Assembly (NCBI GenBank): GCA_037179515.1
Contig: JAXCGZ010014404.1
Location: 12,501-24,037, forward strand
Source of the DNA: Halocaridina rubra
Taxonomy: Eukaryota > Arthropoda > Malacostraca > Decapoda > Atyidae
Direction of reading: 5' to 3'
Length of the DNA: 11,537 nucleotides
The stretch's first letter is position 1, and each line of letters begins with the position of its first letter. The position numbers were made by a program, and so were the translations under genes. Of this stretch, positions 1-11,537 are shown piece after piece. The notes beneath the pieces were generated by a model that was given only the letters and a program-made list of their open reading frames with translations, had not been told where the DNA came from and ran no database searches.

Positions 1-786
1 TTACTCTTCTAGCTTCGAGTGATGGTAAGTCTAATTCCCTCAGCCTCTCATCATAACTGAGATTGCGTATTTCTGGCACCAGTTTCGTGGCATGTCTTTG
101 AACTTTTTCAAGCTTAGCTATGTGCTTTTTCAAGTGCGGATTCCAAAAGGGGGCTGCATATTCGAGTTTTGGCCTCACATAGGTTACATAAATATTTCTG
201 AACATTTCCTTGTCCATGTGCCTGAGGGCTACCCTTACATTTGATAAGAATGCATATGCTGCTCTTACTATGCCATTTATATGTATTTCTGGAGACAAAT
301 CTGCCAGTATGTTTACTCCTAGATCTCTCTCATTTTCTGTCTCTTGAAGTTGTACTCCAGCCACCGAGTAGTCAAGCTTGGGCCTTCTTGCACTTGTACC
401 CATTCTCATTACCTTACATTTTGAAGTATTGAATTTCATTAGCCACTTTTCTGACCACTCATGCAGATTATTTAGATCCTCCTGAAGTTCTCTACCATTG
501 TTCTCGTTTTTTACTTTCTTCACAATCTTTGCATCATCTGCAAACATATTCATGAATGAATTTACAGACTCTGGTAGGTCATTTACATATACAAGGAACA
601 AAAGTGGCCCTAAAACTGAACCCTGTGGAACTCCACTACTAACTCTTCTCCATTCAGACACTGAGTGTCTTACTCTAACCCTCTGTTCCCTTCCTTCTAA
701 GTAAGTTTTTATCCATTCCAAAACATTTCCACCTATTCTAGCCATTGATTGCAGCTTCCTAATAAGTCTCCCATGTGGAACAGTGT
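1..786 (-). pseudogene. CR1-like RT fragment, array unit A (partial)
   Basis: This is the 5' part, in minus orientation, of an array unit whose 3' part lies outside the window. The reading frame is open from an in-frame TAA at 791-793, created by the unit junction, down to the window edge. It encodes the same RT palm and start of the C-terminal region as units B and C. The unit keeps Trp where B and C have Gly in the conserved F-W-N-P motif (plus positions 142-156), so at this site it matches unit D and the expected family residue. It lacks RT motif A and can only be a non-functional fragment. I see no frame-breaking difference from unit B. Confidence 0.85.
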
Positions 787-806
787 GTGATTACCTAATT
801 GTGTTT

Positions 807-839
807 ACGGGAAAGAGCCCAAAGCTCGTATCTTCCCGT
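807..839 (-). other. 3' UTR stem-loop of the CR1-like element (unit B)
   Basis: An outer 7-bp stem (807-813 with 833-839, acgggaa/ttcccgt) encloses an inner 4-bp stem (815-818 with 824-827, gagc/gctc) with a 5-nt loop. It lies 24 bp beyond the stop codon, close to the element's 3' end. In several CR1/L2-group LINEs a 3'-terminal RNA stem-loop is what the element's RT recognises to start copying. I infer the same role here. Confidence 0.7.
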
Positions 840-863
840 CTCCTGATCGGTTCCATTTTAGAC

Positions 864-1859
864 TTAGTGATACTTATCGTACCTGTCCTTAAAACTATGG
901 ATTGAGATAGCATTAACTACCTCCTCGCTTAGCGAATTCCAATTATCAACTACTCTTACACTGAAAAAGTATTTCCTTACATCCTGCAAAGAAGTTTTCT
1001 TACGAAGCTTCAAACTATGACCTCTAGTTCTAGAGCCAGCCATATCGAAATATCGATCCCTATCCACTCTATCATAACCATGAAGGAATTTAAAGACTGT
1101 CACCATATCCCCCCTTACTCTTCTAGCTTCGAGTGATGGTAAGTCTAATTCCCTCAGCCTCTCATCATAACTGAGATTGCGTATTTCTGGCACCAGTTTC
1201 GTGGCATGTCTTTGAACTTTTTCAAGCTTAGCTATGTGCTTTTTCAAGTGCGGATTCCCAAAGGGGGCTGCATATTCCAGTTTTGGCCTCACATAGGTTA
1301 CATAAATATTTCTGAACATTTCCTTGTCCATGTGCCTGAGGGCTACCCTTACATTTGATAAGAATGCATATGCTGCTCTTACTATGCCATTTATATGTAT
1401 TTCTGGAGACAAATCTGCCAGTATGTTTACTCCTAGATCTCTCTCATTTTCTGTCTCTTGAAGTTGTACTCCAGCCACCGAGTAGTCAAGCTTGGGCCTT
1501 CTTGCACTTGTACCCATTCTCATTACCTTACATTTTGAAGTATTGAATTTCATTAGCCACTTTTCTGACCACTCATGCAGATTATTTAGATCCTCCTGAA
1601 GTTCTCTACCATTGTTCTCGTTTTTTACTTTCTTCACAATCTTTGCATCATCTGCAAACATATTCATGAATGAATTTACAGACTCTGGTAGGTCATTTAC
1701 ATATACAAGGAACAAAAGTGGCCCTAAAACAGAACCCTGTGGAACTCCACTACTAACTCTTCTCCATTCAGACACTGAGTGTCTTACTCTAACCCTCTGT
1801 TCCCTTCCTTCTAAGTAAGTTTTTATCCATTCCAAAACATTTCCACCTATTCTAGCCAT
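864..1859 (-). pseudogene. Truncated reverse transcriptase of CR1-like LINE, unit B
   Basis: The intact element's protein would copy its own RNA into DNA at a nicked chromosomal site (target-primed reverse transcription). This 331-residue frame holds motif B (SGVPQGSVLGPLLF, about residues 37-50), motif C (FADD, about 68-71) and the DLGVNI block. It also holds the CR1-type C-terminal domain ending in a WNSL block and SFKDRYDKYH. Motif A with a catalytic Asp is missing because the unit breaks just upstream, so the product could not be an active RT. The Met at 1859 is an internal residue of the family (LQSMARIGG), not a real start; the frame is open back to 1904. F-G-N-P replaces the expected F-W-N-P. 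The open frame probably reflects young age rather than function. Confidence 0.9.
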
Positions 1860-1920
1860 TGATTGCAGCTTCCTAATAAGTCTCCCATGTGGAACAGTGT
1901 GTGATTACCTAATTGTGTTT

Positions 1921-1953
1921 ACGGGAAAGAGCCCAAAGCTCGTATCTTCCCGT
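1921..1953 (-). other. 3' UTR stem-loop (unit C)
   Basis: This is identical in sequence and position within the unit to the hairpin at 807-839. Confidence 0.7.
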
Positions 1954-1977
1954 CTCCTGATCGGTTCCATTTTAGAC

Positions 1978-2973
1978 TTAGTGATACTTATCGTACCTGT
2001 CCTTAAAACTATGGATTGAGATAGCATTAACTACCTCCTCGCTTAGCGAATTCCAATTATCAACTACTCTTACACTGAAAAAGTATTTCCTTACATCCTG
2101 CAAAGAAGTTTTCTTACGAAGCTTCAAACTATGACCTCTAGTTCTAGAGCCAGCCATATCGAAATATCGATCCCTATCCACTCTATCATAATCATGAAGG
2201 AATTTAAAGACTGTCACCATATCCCCCCTTACTCTTCTAGCTTCGAGTGATGGTAAGTCTAATTCCCTCAGCCTCTCATCATAACTGAGATTGCGTATTT
2301 CTGGCACCAGTTTCGTGGCATGTCTTTGAACTTTTTCAAGCTTAGCTATGTGCTTTTTCAAGTGCGGATTCCCAAAGGGGGCTGCATATTCCAGTTTTGG
2401 CCTCACATAGGTTACATAGATATTTCTGAACATTTCCTTGTCCATGTGCCTGAGGGCTACCCTTATATTTGATAAGAATGCATATGCTGCTCTTACTATG
2501 CCATTTATATGTATTTCTGGAGACAAATCTGCCAGTATGTTTACTCCTAGATCTCTCTCATTTTCTGTCTCTTGAAGTTGTACTCCAGCCACCGAGTAGT
2601 CAAGCTTGGGCCTTCTTGCACTTGTACCCATTCTCATTACCTTACATTTTGAAGTATTGAATTTCATTAGCCACTTTTCTGACCACTCATGCAGATTATT
2701 TAGATCCTCCTGAAGTTCTCTACCATTGTTCTCGTTTTTTACTTTCTTCACAATCTTTGCATCATCTGCAAACATATTCATGAATGAATTTACAGACTCT
2801 GGTAGGTCATTTACATATACAAGGAACAAAAGTGGCCCTAAAACTGAACCCTGTGGAACTCCACTACTAACTCTTCTCCATTCAGACACTGAGTGTCTTA
2901 CTCTAACCCTCTGTTCCCTTCCTTCTAAGTAAGTTTTTATCCATTCCAAAACATTTCCACCTATTCTAGCCAT
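1978..2973 (-). pseudogene. Truncated reverse transcriptase of CR1-like LINE, unit C
   Basis: This second 331-residue open frame matches unit B except for Val-to-Ile in the LSNVRVAL stretch and Gly-to-Asp in FLHGYD. Motifs B and C of the RT palm and the complete C-terminal domain are present; motif A is absent. It shares the F-G-N-P substitution with unit B but not with A or D, so B and C are probably the most recently duplicated pair. No promoter or genuine start codon is recognisable. Confidence 0.9.
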
Positions 2974-3034
2974 TGATTGCAGCTTTTTAATAAGTCTCCC
3001 ATGTGGAACAGTGTGTGATTACCTAATTGTGTTT

Positions 3035-3067
3035 ACGGGAAAGAGCCTAAAGCTCGTATCTTCCCGT
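3035..3067 (-). other. 3' UTR stem-loop (unit D)
   Basis: Both stems match the other two units. The only difference (c to t at 3048) falls in the 5-nt loop, so pairing is unaffected. Confidence 0.7.
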
Positions 3068-3091
3068 CTCCTGATCGGTTCCATTTTAGAC

Positions 3092-5280
<2,189 letters not shown>

Positions 5281-5386
5281 TTCAGTCTTCCATAATTACT
5301 AACTTACAACACTTGATGAGCACACGTGCGGAGTTCTTTTCAATCTTCCATAATTATTAACTTGCAACACTTGATGAGCACACGTG
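5281..5386. repeat. 58-bp imperfect tandem duplication
   Basis: Bases 5281-5328 recur at 5339-5386 at a 58-bp offset with 45 of 48 positions identical; all three differences are transitions. Each copy ends in the palindrome cacgtg inside gagcacacgtg. No coding or RNA gene is associated. The palindrome matches an E-box core, but six bases occurring twice through duplication are weak evidence of regulation. Confidence 0.88.
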
Positions 5387-5507
5387 AGGATAGAGCAGAT
5401 AGTGATTGAAGTTTATTCCATCTTGGCAATATTTGATACCCATATGATGAAGCGATGGGAGGAAAGCAACTGTGGTAATCGGGTCTCGCTGTAGAAGATC
5501 ATTGTCC

Positions 5508-5655
5508 TCTTCCCTGTGGATGACTCCAGCAGGATTTGGAGGGAATTGTGGCACTCATTATCCATCAAGGAGCTATGAGGAGTGTTCGAGGTATGTTTGG
5601 TTTTTGGTGAATGTACGTGCTTTGACTCGGCCACCCCCTTACAAGGGGACTCAAG
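5508..5655 (+). repeat. Dispersed repeat, copy 1
   Basis: This sequence is clearly related to 8805-8965. The best-matching core (5567-5636 against 8876-8945) is gap-free, with about 55 of 70 bases identical. Shared landmarks are aaggag, agtgttcg and tttgactcggccaccc, followed by acaagggga. Outside the core the alignment needs small gaps of 1 and 2 bases. Both copies can be read as a short protein containing LTRPP, but the gaps break the shared frame, so I treat this as a non-coding repeat. I do not recognise the family. Confidence 0.75.
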
Positions 5656-6520
5656 GCTTTGTTATGTGTATGTACGTATTTTCGATTAAGCGTGGAAAGT
5701 ATGAAAGTATATAGTTTTCTTTTGGACATATAGTTGCTGCTCACACATGAACTATACTTAATGATGTAATGCCATTTCCCTTAACACTAACCTCTCTATA
5801 TGTAAATTTATATCGACGTCTCTGCTCTCTAAGTTAAGAACTAATTATTCTCATTGTAAGGAAAACAAATATGGTGATGATGCCGATAATAACGATACTG
5901 CATCGAGTGTTATTGTTACTACTTTATTATTAACATTATTTTTAACATTTTTATTACAACATTATTATTTTCCAGGAAAGCTACATTTAATTTAACTGTG
6001 TGTATTACCCTCTTACTTATTAGTTCAATTACATGTCTACTTATAAGTTACTTTTACTTTTAAAAGAATAACCATTGTACAAAAATGGAAATAAATATTT
6101 GTTTGTTTGTGTCGTATTATAATGCTACGAAAAAACTTATGAATCACGAGTATTAGAGTTTAGATTTGTATAGATTTGAGCGATGTTGGTTTTAAAAAAA
6201 TAAGGCATATAATATATATTCTTTTAAAATGAACTGAATAATTGTTATGGAAGTCCTTTTAAGTACTAGATGAGCCTTAGGAATATTTTTATTTAACTTA
6301 ATACCTCTTATGGTGTGAATCAAGTACCAATATATATAGTGTAACGATTTTAACGCAACCTTTTGAGTACGGCCTGAAAGGAATTTTGAAATATAAGAAA
6401 AAGCTTCCAAACTTATTTTTCCTTATATATGAAACTAATGTAAGAGCATTGTTCTAACAGTTCCATATTTTCTTATGAATATATTCTAATAGTTGGTGGA
6501 TGTTGTTTCACTATACATCA
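5656..6520. other. AT-rich unique DNA without recognisable genes
   Basis: The stretch includes low-complexity TTATTA-like runs around 5920-5970. No protein-coding frame, tRNA-like sequence or long repeat is supported. Short frames here have no recognisable motif. Confidence 0.6.
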
Positions 6521-6915
6521 TCAAATCTTCCGGTTTCTCCCATCAGCAGATCTGGCATATCCATATCGCCTTATCTCTTCAACCTCATCCTTCATACCAC
6601 GCAGCTTAATGCCTTCCCTCATCACAGCCATAAACCTGTCATTTGGCCTAAACTCACTATCCTCCTGCTTGGCACCTCCATCCTCAATATCTTTCAACCT
6701 ACGTACTCCTCATCTCTCCACAGCACATGCCCAAACCATCTCAATCTCGTCTTTTTCACCATATCCTCGAACCGTCCTACCTGCGCTGTCCCTCTAATAT
6801 ACCCATTCTTTAGCCTGTCCATACTTGCCACTCCTATTCGACTGCAACTCTGCTCTCTCCAGCTCTGGCTCCTGTCTTTCGTCAGTGGGACTGTCTCCGA
6901 GAAATTGAATTTAGA
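6521..6915 (-). pseudogene. RTE-like LINE, C-terminal RT fragment, frameshifted
   Basis: On the minus strand the C-terminal tail of a second, unrelated LINE can be read across shifting frames. It begins with a SETVPLTK stretch. Next comes MDRLKNGYIRGTAQVGRFED, then TRLRWFGHVLWRDEEYVG, with a stop at about 6695. After a frameshift, RPNDRFMAVMREGIKL and EEIRRYGYARSADGRN follow, ending at a TGA at 6521-6523. The family motif here is an RxDRIRNxYIRG block followed by RLRWFGHVxRRD and RPxxRFMD. I know it from RTE-type endonuclease/RT proteins of many invertebrates. Between SETVPLTK and MDRL the expected residues (QEPELERAELQ) appear only in another frame, showing another pair of shifts. It is old, broken and non-functional. 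The 139-codon plus-strand frame over it is a shadow. Confidence 0.82.

Positions 6916-8033
<1,118 letters not shown>

Positions 8034-8100
<67 letters not shown>
8034..8100. repeat. GA microsatellite, third tract, interrupted
   Basis: About 66 bp of GA with one gga interruption near 8063. It is followed by aatatatatg and not by the gtttgcaaac palindrome, so the tandem duplication ends here. Confidence 0.95.
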
Positions 8101-8105
<5 letters not shown>

Positions 8106-8804
8106 ATATGTAAAATCTGTAAACCTTTTAGCATTCATGAATCAATACCATTCCCATCTGTCCTGACATACCTCTCCATATCTCTTTTTCCCTCTCCTGC
8201 ACCCTTAAGTTTGTGAGGAAAAAAGGAGGGCCAGGTCGTAAAGAGATGTCAAAGGAATATAAGAATGTGCCAACGCATCCTAGTTTTCTTTCTTTCTTTC
8301 TTCCTCTTAGGACTGTATTCTAGTGAGGAAGTTACGTTATTTTTACTTGACGATAAGCTTGAAAACTTTTTTACCTGACTTCTAAGGGAATGTATTCTTA
8401 CAGCACAACTGAGAGTTTTATACTGAATTGGAATGGTCATGTCAAAGGATTTAAACACAGTTACTTGTTGCTCATACTTGTTCGGACGTTCAGATATTTC
8501 CCATGTTTAAAATTGAATTTTTGTTGTTATTGTTGAAGGTTTTATGCCATGCGTGATACTGCATTGTGTAATTTAGAGATACGTATTCATATCTACAATA
8601 TATTTCTTATGACTATTTATTAAACTCTTGGACTTTTCAGGTCGGTAGAAAGAATGTTTATATATGGTAGTATAATGCCTAAACTTTGGATCTGCAACCT
8701 TTTTCTTTTGTCAGTCACAGAAAATACACATCAAAGATCAGTTAAGCATATTAAAATGCGTTTGCTTTCGTGAAATATTTTTCATTATATTGCATTATGT
8801 GTAT
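8101..8804. other. AT-rich unique DNA, no gene seen
   Basis: The only structured element is a short pyrimidine run of about four TTTC units near 8285-8303. No coding frame with recognisable content and no RNA gene is visible. Confidence 0.6.
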
Positions 8805-8965
8805 TCTTTATCCACTAACCCCCTGGGTGACCCCATCAGTGTGGTTGGGAGGGAAATTGTAGAACCCTTTATCCCAAGGAGCCACAAGAAGTGTTCGGGG
8901 CATGCTTGGCTTCTGACGAATGTGTGCTCTTTGACTCGGCCACCCACCGTACAAGGGGAATTGTG
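8805..8965 (+). repeat. Dispersed repeat, copy 2
   Basis: This is the partner of the repeat at 5508-5655, in the same orientation about 3.3 kb away. In the gap-free 70-base core, 14 of the 15 differences are transitions. No target-site duplication or terminal repeat is obvious at either end. Family unknown. Confidence 0.75.
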
Positions 8966-9144
8966 GCCATAAAGAAATAAATTTACACGTCACGCATAGG
9001 CAGGCTCAGATCGTATTTTGGGCAAAGAAGCAAAGAGCCTTTGTTAATATTGTTGTTATGATCTTGGTCTGTTATTCTTCATTGAAATTATTTATGCAAA
9101 AAAAAAAATGGTAATGGGACAGTTACCTAAGATTTAGATATATT

Positions 9145-9161
9145 GAGTCAGTGTACTGTAC
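9145..9161 (+). repeat. Target-site duplication, left
   Basis: The 17-bp sequence gagtcagtgtactgtac recurs perfectly at 9367-9383, directly flanking the tRNA-derived SINE. Confidence 0.9.
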
Positions 9162-9366
9162 GTAGTCACCGTGGCTAAAGCGGTAGCATCTTCGACTTTG
9201 AGGCGTCAGGTTGAGGGTTCGCGCCCCGTTACGGTCTGAGGTTAGCAAAGGCATGCACTCAGGGTAACGATTACATATGCCAAAACAAGGCCTTCGCAAG
9301 AAGGCAACCGTCCTATCCCGTAGTAGAAAAGGGAGTCCGTGACATAAAACCGGAACGGAACGGAAC
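9162..9366 (+). mobile_element. tRNA-derived SINE, apparently full length
   Basis: SINEs are non-coding retroposons transcribed by RNA polymerase III and mobilised by LINE proteins. This 205-bp element starts with a tRNA-like head (9168-9235). It has an A-box-like tggctaaagcgg (9172-9183) and a B-box-like ggttcgcgccc (9216-9226). The start accgtg can pair with the end tacggt, as in an acceptor stem. The anticodon arm does not fold properly, so it is not a working tRNA. A body of about 115 bp follows, ending in a short tail of about three cggaa units (9350-9366). Perfect 17-bp direct repeats flank it. The tail repeat probably matches the 3' end of a partner LINE; that is inference. Confidence 0.88.
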
Positions 9367-9383
9367 GAGTCAGTGTACTGTAC
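9367..9383 (+). repeat. Target-site duplication, right
   Basis: This is identical to 9145-9161 over 17 bp. It directly follows the cggaa tail, as expected for target-primed insertion. Confidence 0.9.
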
Positions 9384-9900
<517 letters not shown>

Positions 9901-9927
9901 TTCATGACACGAAGACAGTAATACAAG

Positions 9928-11268
<1,341 letters not shown>

Positions 11269-11363
<95 letters not shown>
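11269..11363. repeat. (CT)n microsatellite, interrupted
   Basis: About 95 bp of CT (GA on the other strand) with one cc interruption near 11323. It is the same motif as the tracts at 7059-8100 but in opposite orientation, and it has no copy of the duplicated block beside it. Confidence 0.96.
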
Positions 11364-11365
<2 letters not shown>

Positions 11366-11402
11366 TGGAGGAAGTCCCGCCAAATTTCGGAAGCGAAAGT
11401 AC

Positions 11403-11434
11403 CAGTAGAGCTTACTCTACTGAGTAAGCTCTAC
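11403..11434. repeat. Overlapping perfect hairpins
   Basis: The 13-bp arm gtagagcttactc (11405-11417) pairs perfectly with gagtaagctctac (11422-11434) across a 4-nt loop. The same left bases can instead form an 8-bp stem, cagtagag (11403-11410) with ctctactg (11415-11422), also with a 4-nt loop. The two folds exclude each other. No poly-T run follows, and no gene next to it suggests a terminator or regulatory role. Confidence 0.85.
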
Positions 11435-11537
11435 AGTTATTGCTGATTTCTGAGGGTTCTACAGCGCAGTTTGATTCCTCACCGTGGCGAGATTCATAGT
11501 AAGATACAGACATCATTTTAGTGTCAACAGTGCTTTT

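Larger units (their letters stand above)
787..1900 (-). mobile_element. CR1-like retrotransposon 3' segment, array unit B
   Basis: This is one complete 1114-bp unit. On the minus strand it reads: truncated RT coding region, stop codon TAA at 864-866, then a 77-bp 3' UTR with a hairpin (807-839) and a tail containing attaggtaatcac. The 5' end is cut right after RT motif A. It then joins directly to the 3' end of unit C at 1900/1901, with no target-site duplication or spacer. The junction sequence supplies an in-frame TAA (1905-1907) upstream of the reading frame, so units are not fused into one protein. Confidence 0.92.
1901..3014 (-). mobile_element. CR1-like retrotransposon 3' segment, array unit C
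   Basis: This complete 1114-bp unit is almost identical to unit B. Differences I see include a Val-to-Ile change (plus 2466) and Gly-to-Asp (plus 2192). There is also a two-base change near 2985 (gctttttaa for gcttcctaa) and two silent changes. Its 3' UTR hairpin is at 1921-1953. Its 5' break at 3014 is the same base as in units A and B, and it abuts unit D's 3' end directly. Confidence 0.92.

Noticed and set aside
241..704. Plus-strand open frames of 63 and 68 codons recurring every 1114 bp across the array
   Set aside because: They lie antisense to the RT coding frame and recur only because the unit is tandemly repeated. They have no protein motifs of their own.
5472..5714. Conserved short protein shared by 5472-5714 and 8790-8972
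   Set aside because: The nucleotide alignment needs 1- and 2-base gaps that break a shared frame, and there is no known domain. A non-coding repeat explains the similarity.
9168..9235. Functional tRNA gene
   Set aside because: A- and B-box-like sequences and an acceptor-like pairing exist, but the anticodon arm does not fold and the T arm is mismatched. The flanking target-site duplications and tail show it is the head of a SINE.

Overview
The window looks like intergenic, repeat-dominated DNA from an animal nuclear genome. A decapod crustacean, or at least an arthropod, is my best guess. That rests on very long pure dinucleotide tracts (TG, GA/CT, TA), decayed CR1-like and RTE-like non-LTR retrotransposons, a tRNA-derived SINE, and no host gene I can recognise. 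The species call is inference; the repeats themselves are read directly from the sequence.

Layout. Positions 1-4128 are a head-to-tail tandem array with an exact 1114-bp period. Each unit is the same 3' segment of a CR1-type non-LTR retrotransposon on the minus strand: RT palm from just after motif A, the C-terminal domain, and a 3' UTR with a hairpin. Units A (partial, at the window edge), B and C all end at the same base, immediately after the KAFD of RT motif A. Unit D (3015-4128) continues without a break into the upstream RT part of the element as far as 4755. There a (TG)58 tract marks the end of recognisable element sequence. D carries two in-frame stops. This pattern fits local tandem duplication of part of one element better than repeated insertion. 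Positions 4873-6520 are mostly unique AT-rich DNA, with a 58-bp tandem duplication (5281-5386) and one copy of a dispersed repeat (about 5508-5655; second copy about 8805-8965). Positions 6521-6915 hold a frameshifted C-terminal scrap of an RTE-like LINE on the minus strand. Positions 7059-8100 are a microsatellite-bounded tandem duplication (GA tract, about 370 bp unique DNA including an ATT tract, GA tract, the same again, GA tract). Positions 9145-9383 contain an apparently complete SINE with a perfect 17-bp target-site duplication. Positions 9730-10162 are two long TA tracts enclosing a gap-free 64-bp inverted repeat with an 11-nt loop. Positions 10163-11537 are unique DNA with one interrupted CT tract and a palindromic segment that can fold into two mutually exclusive hairpins.

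Nothing here works together as a pathway. The content is mobile elements and their debris plus repeat-expansion products. The most unusual structures are the CR1-segment array with its exact breakpoint, the 64-bp foldback between TA tracts, and the GA-bounded duplication. No previously undescribed protein system is visible.
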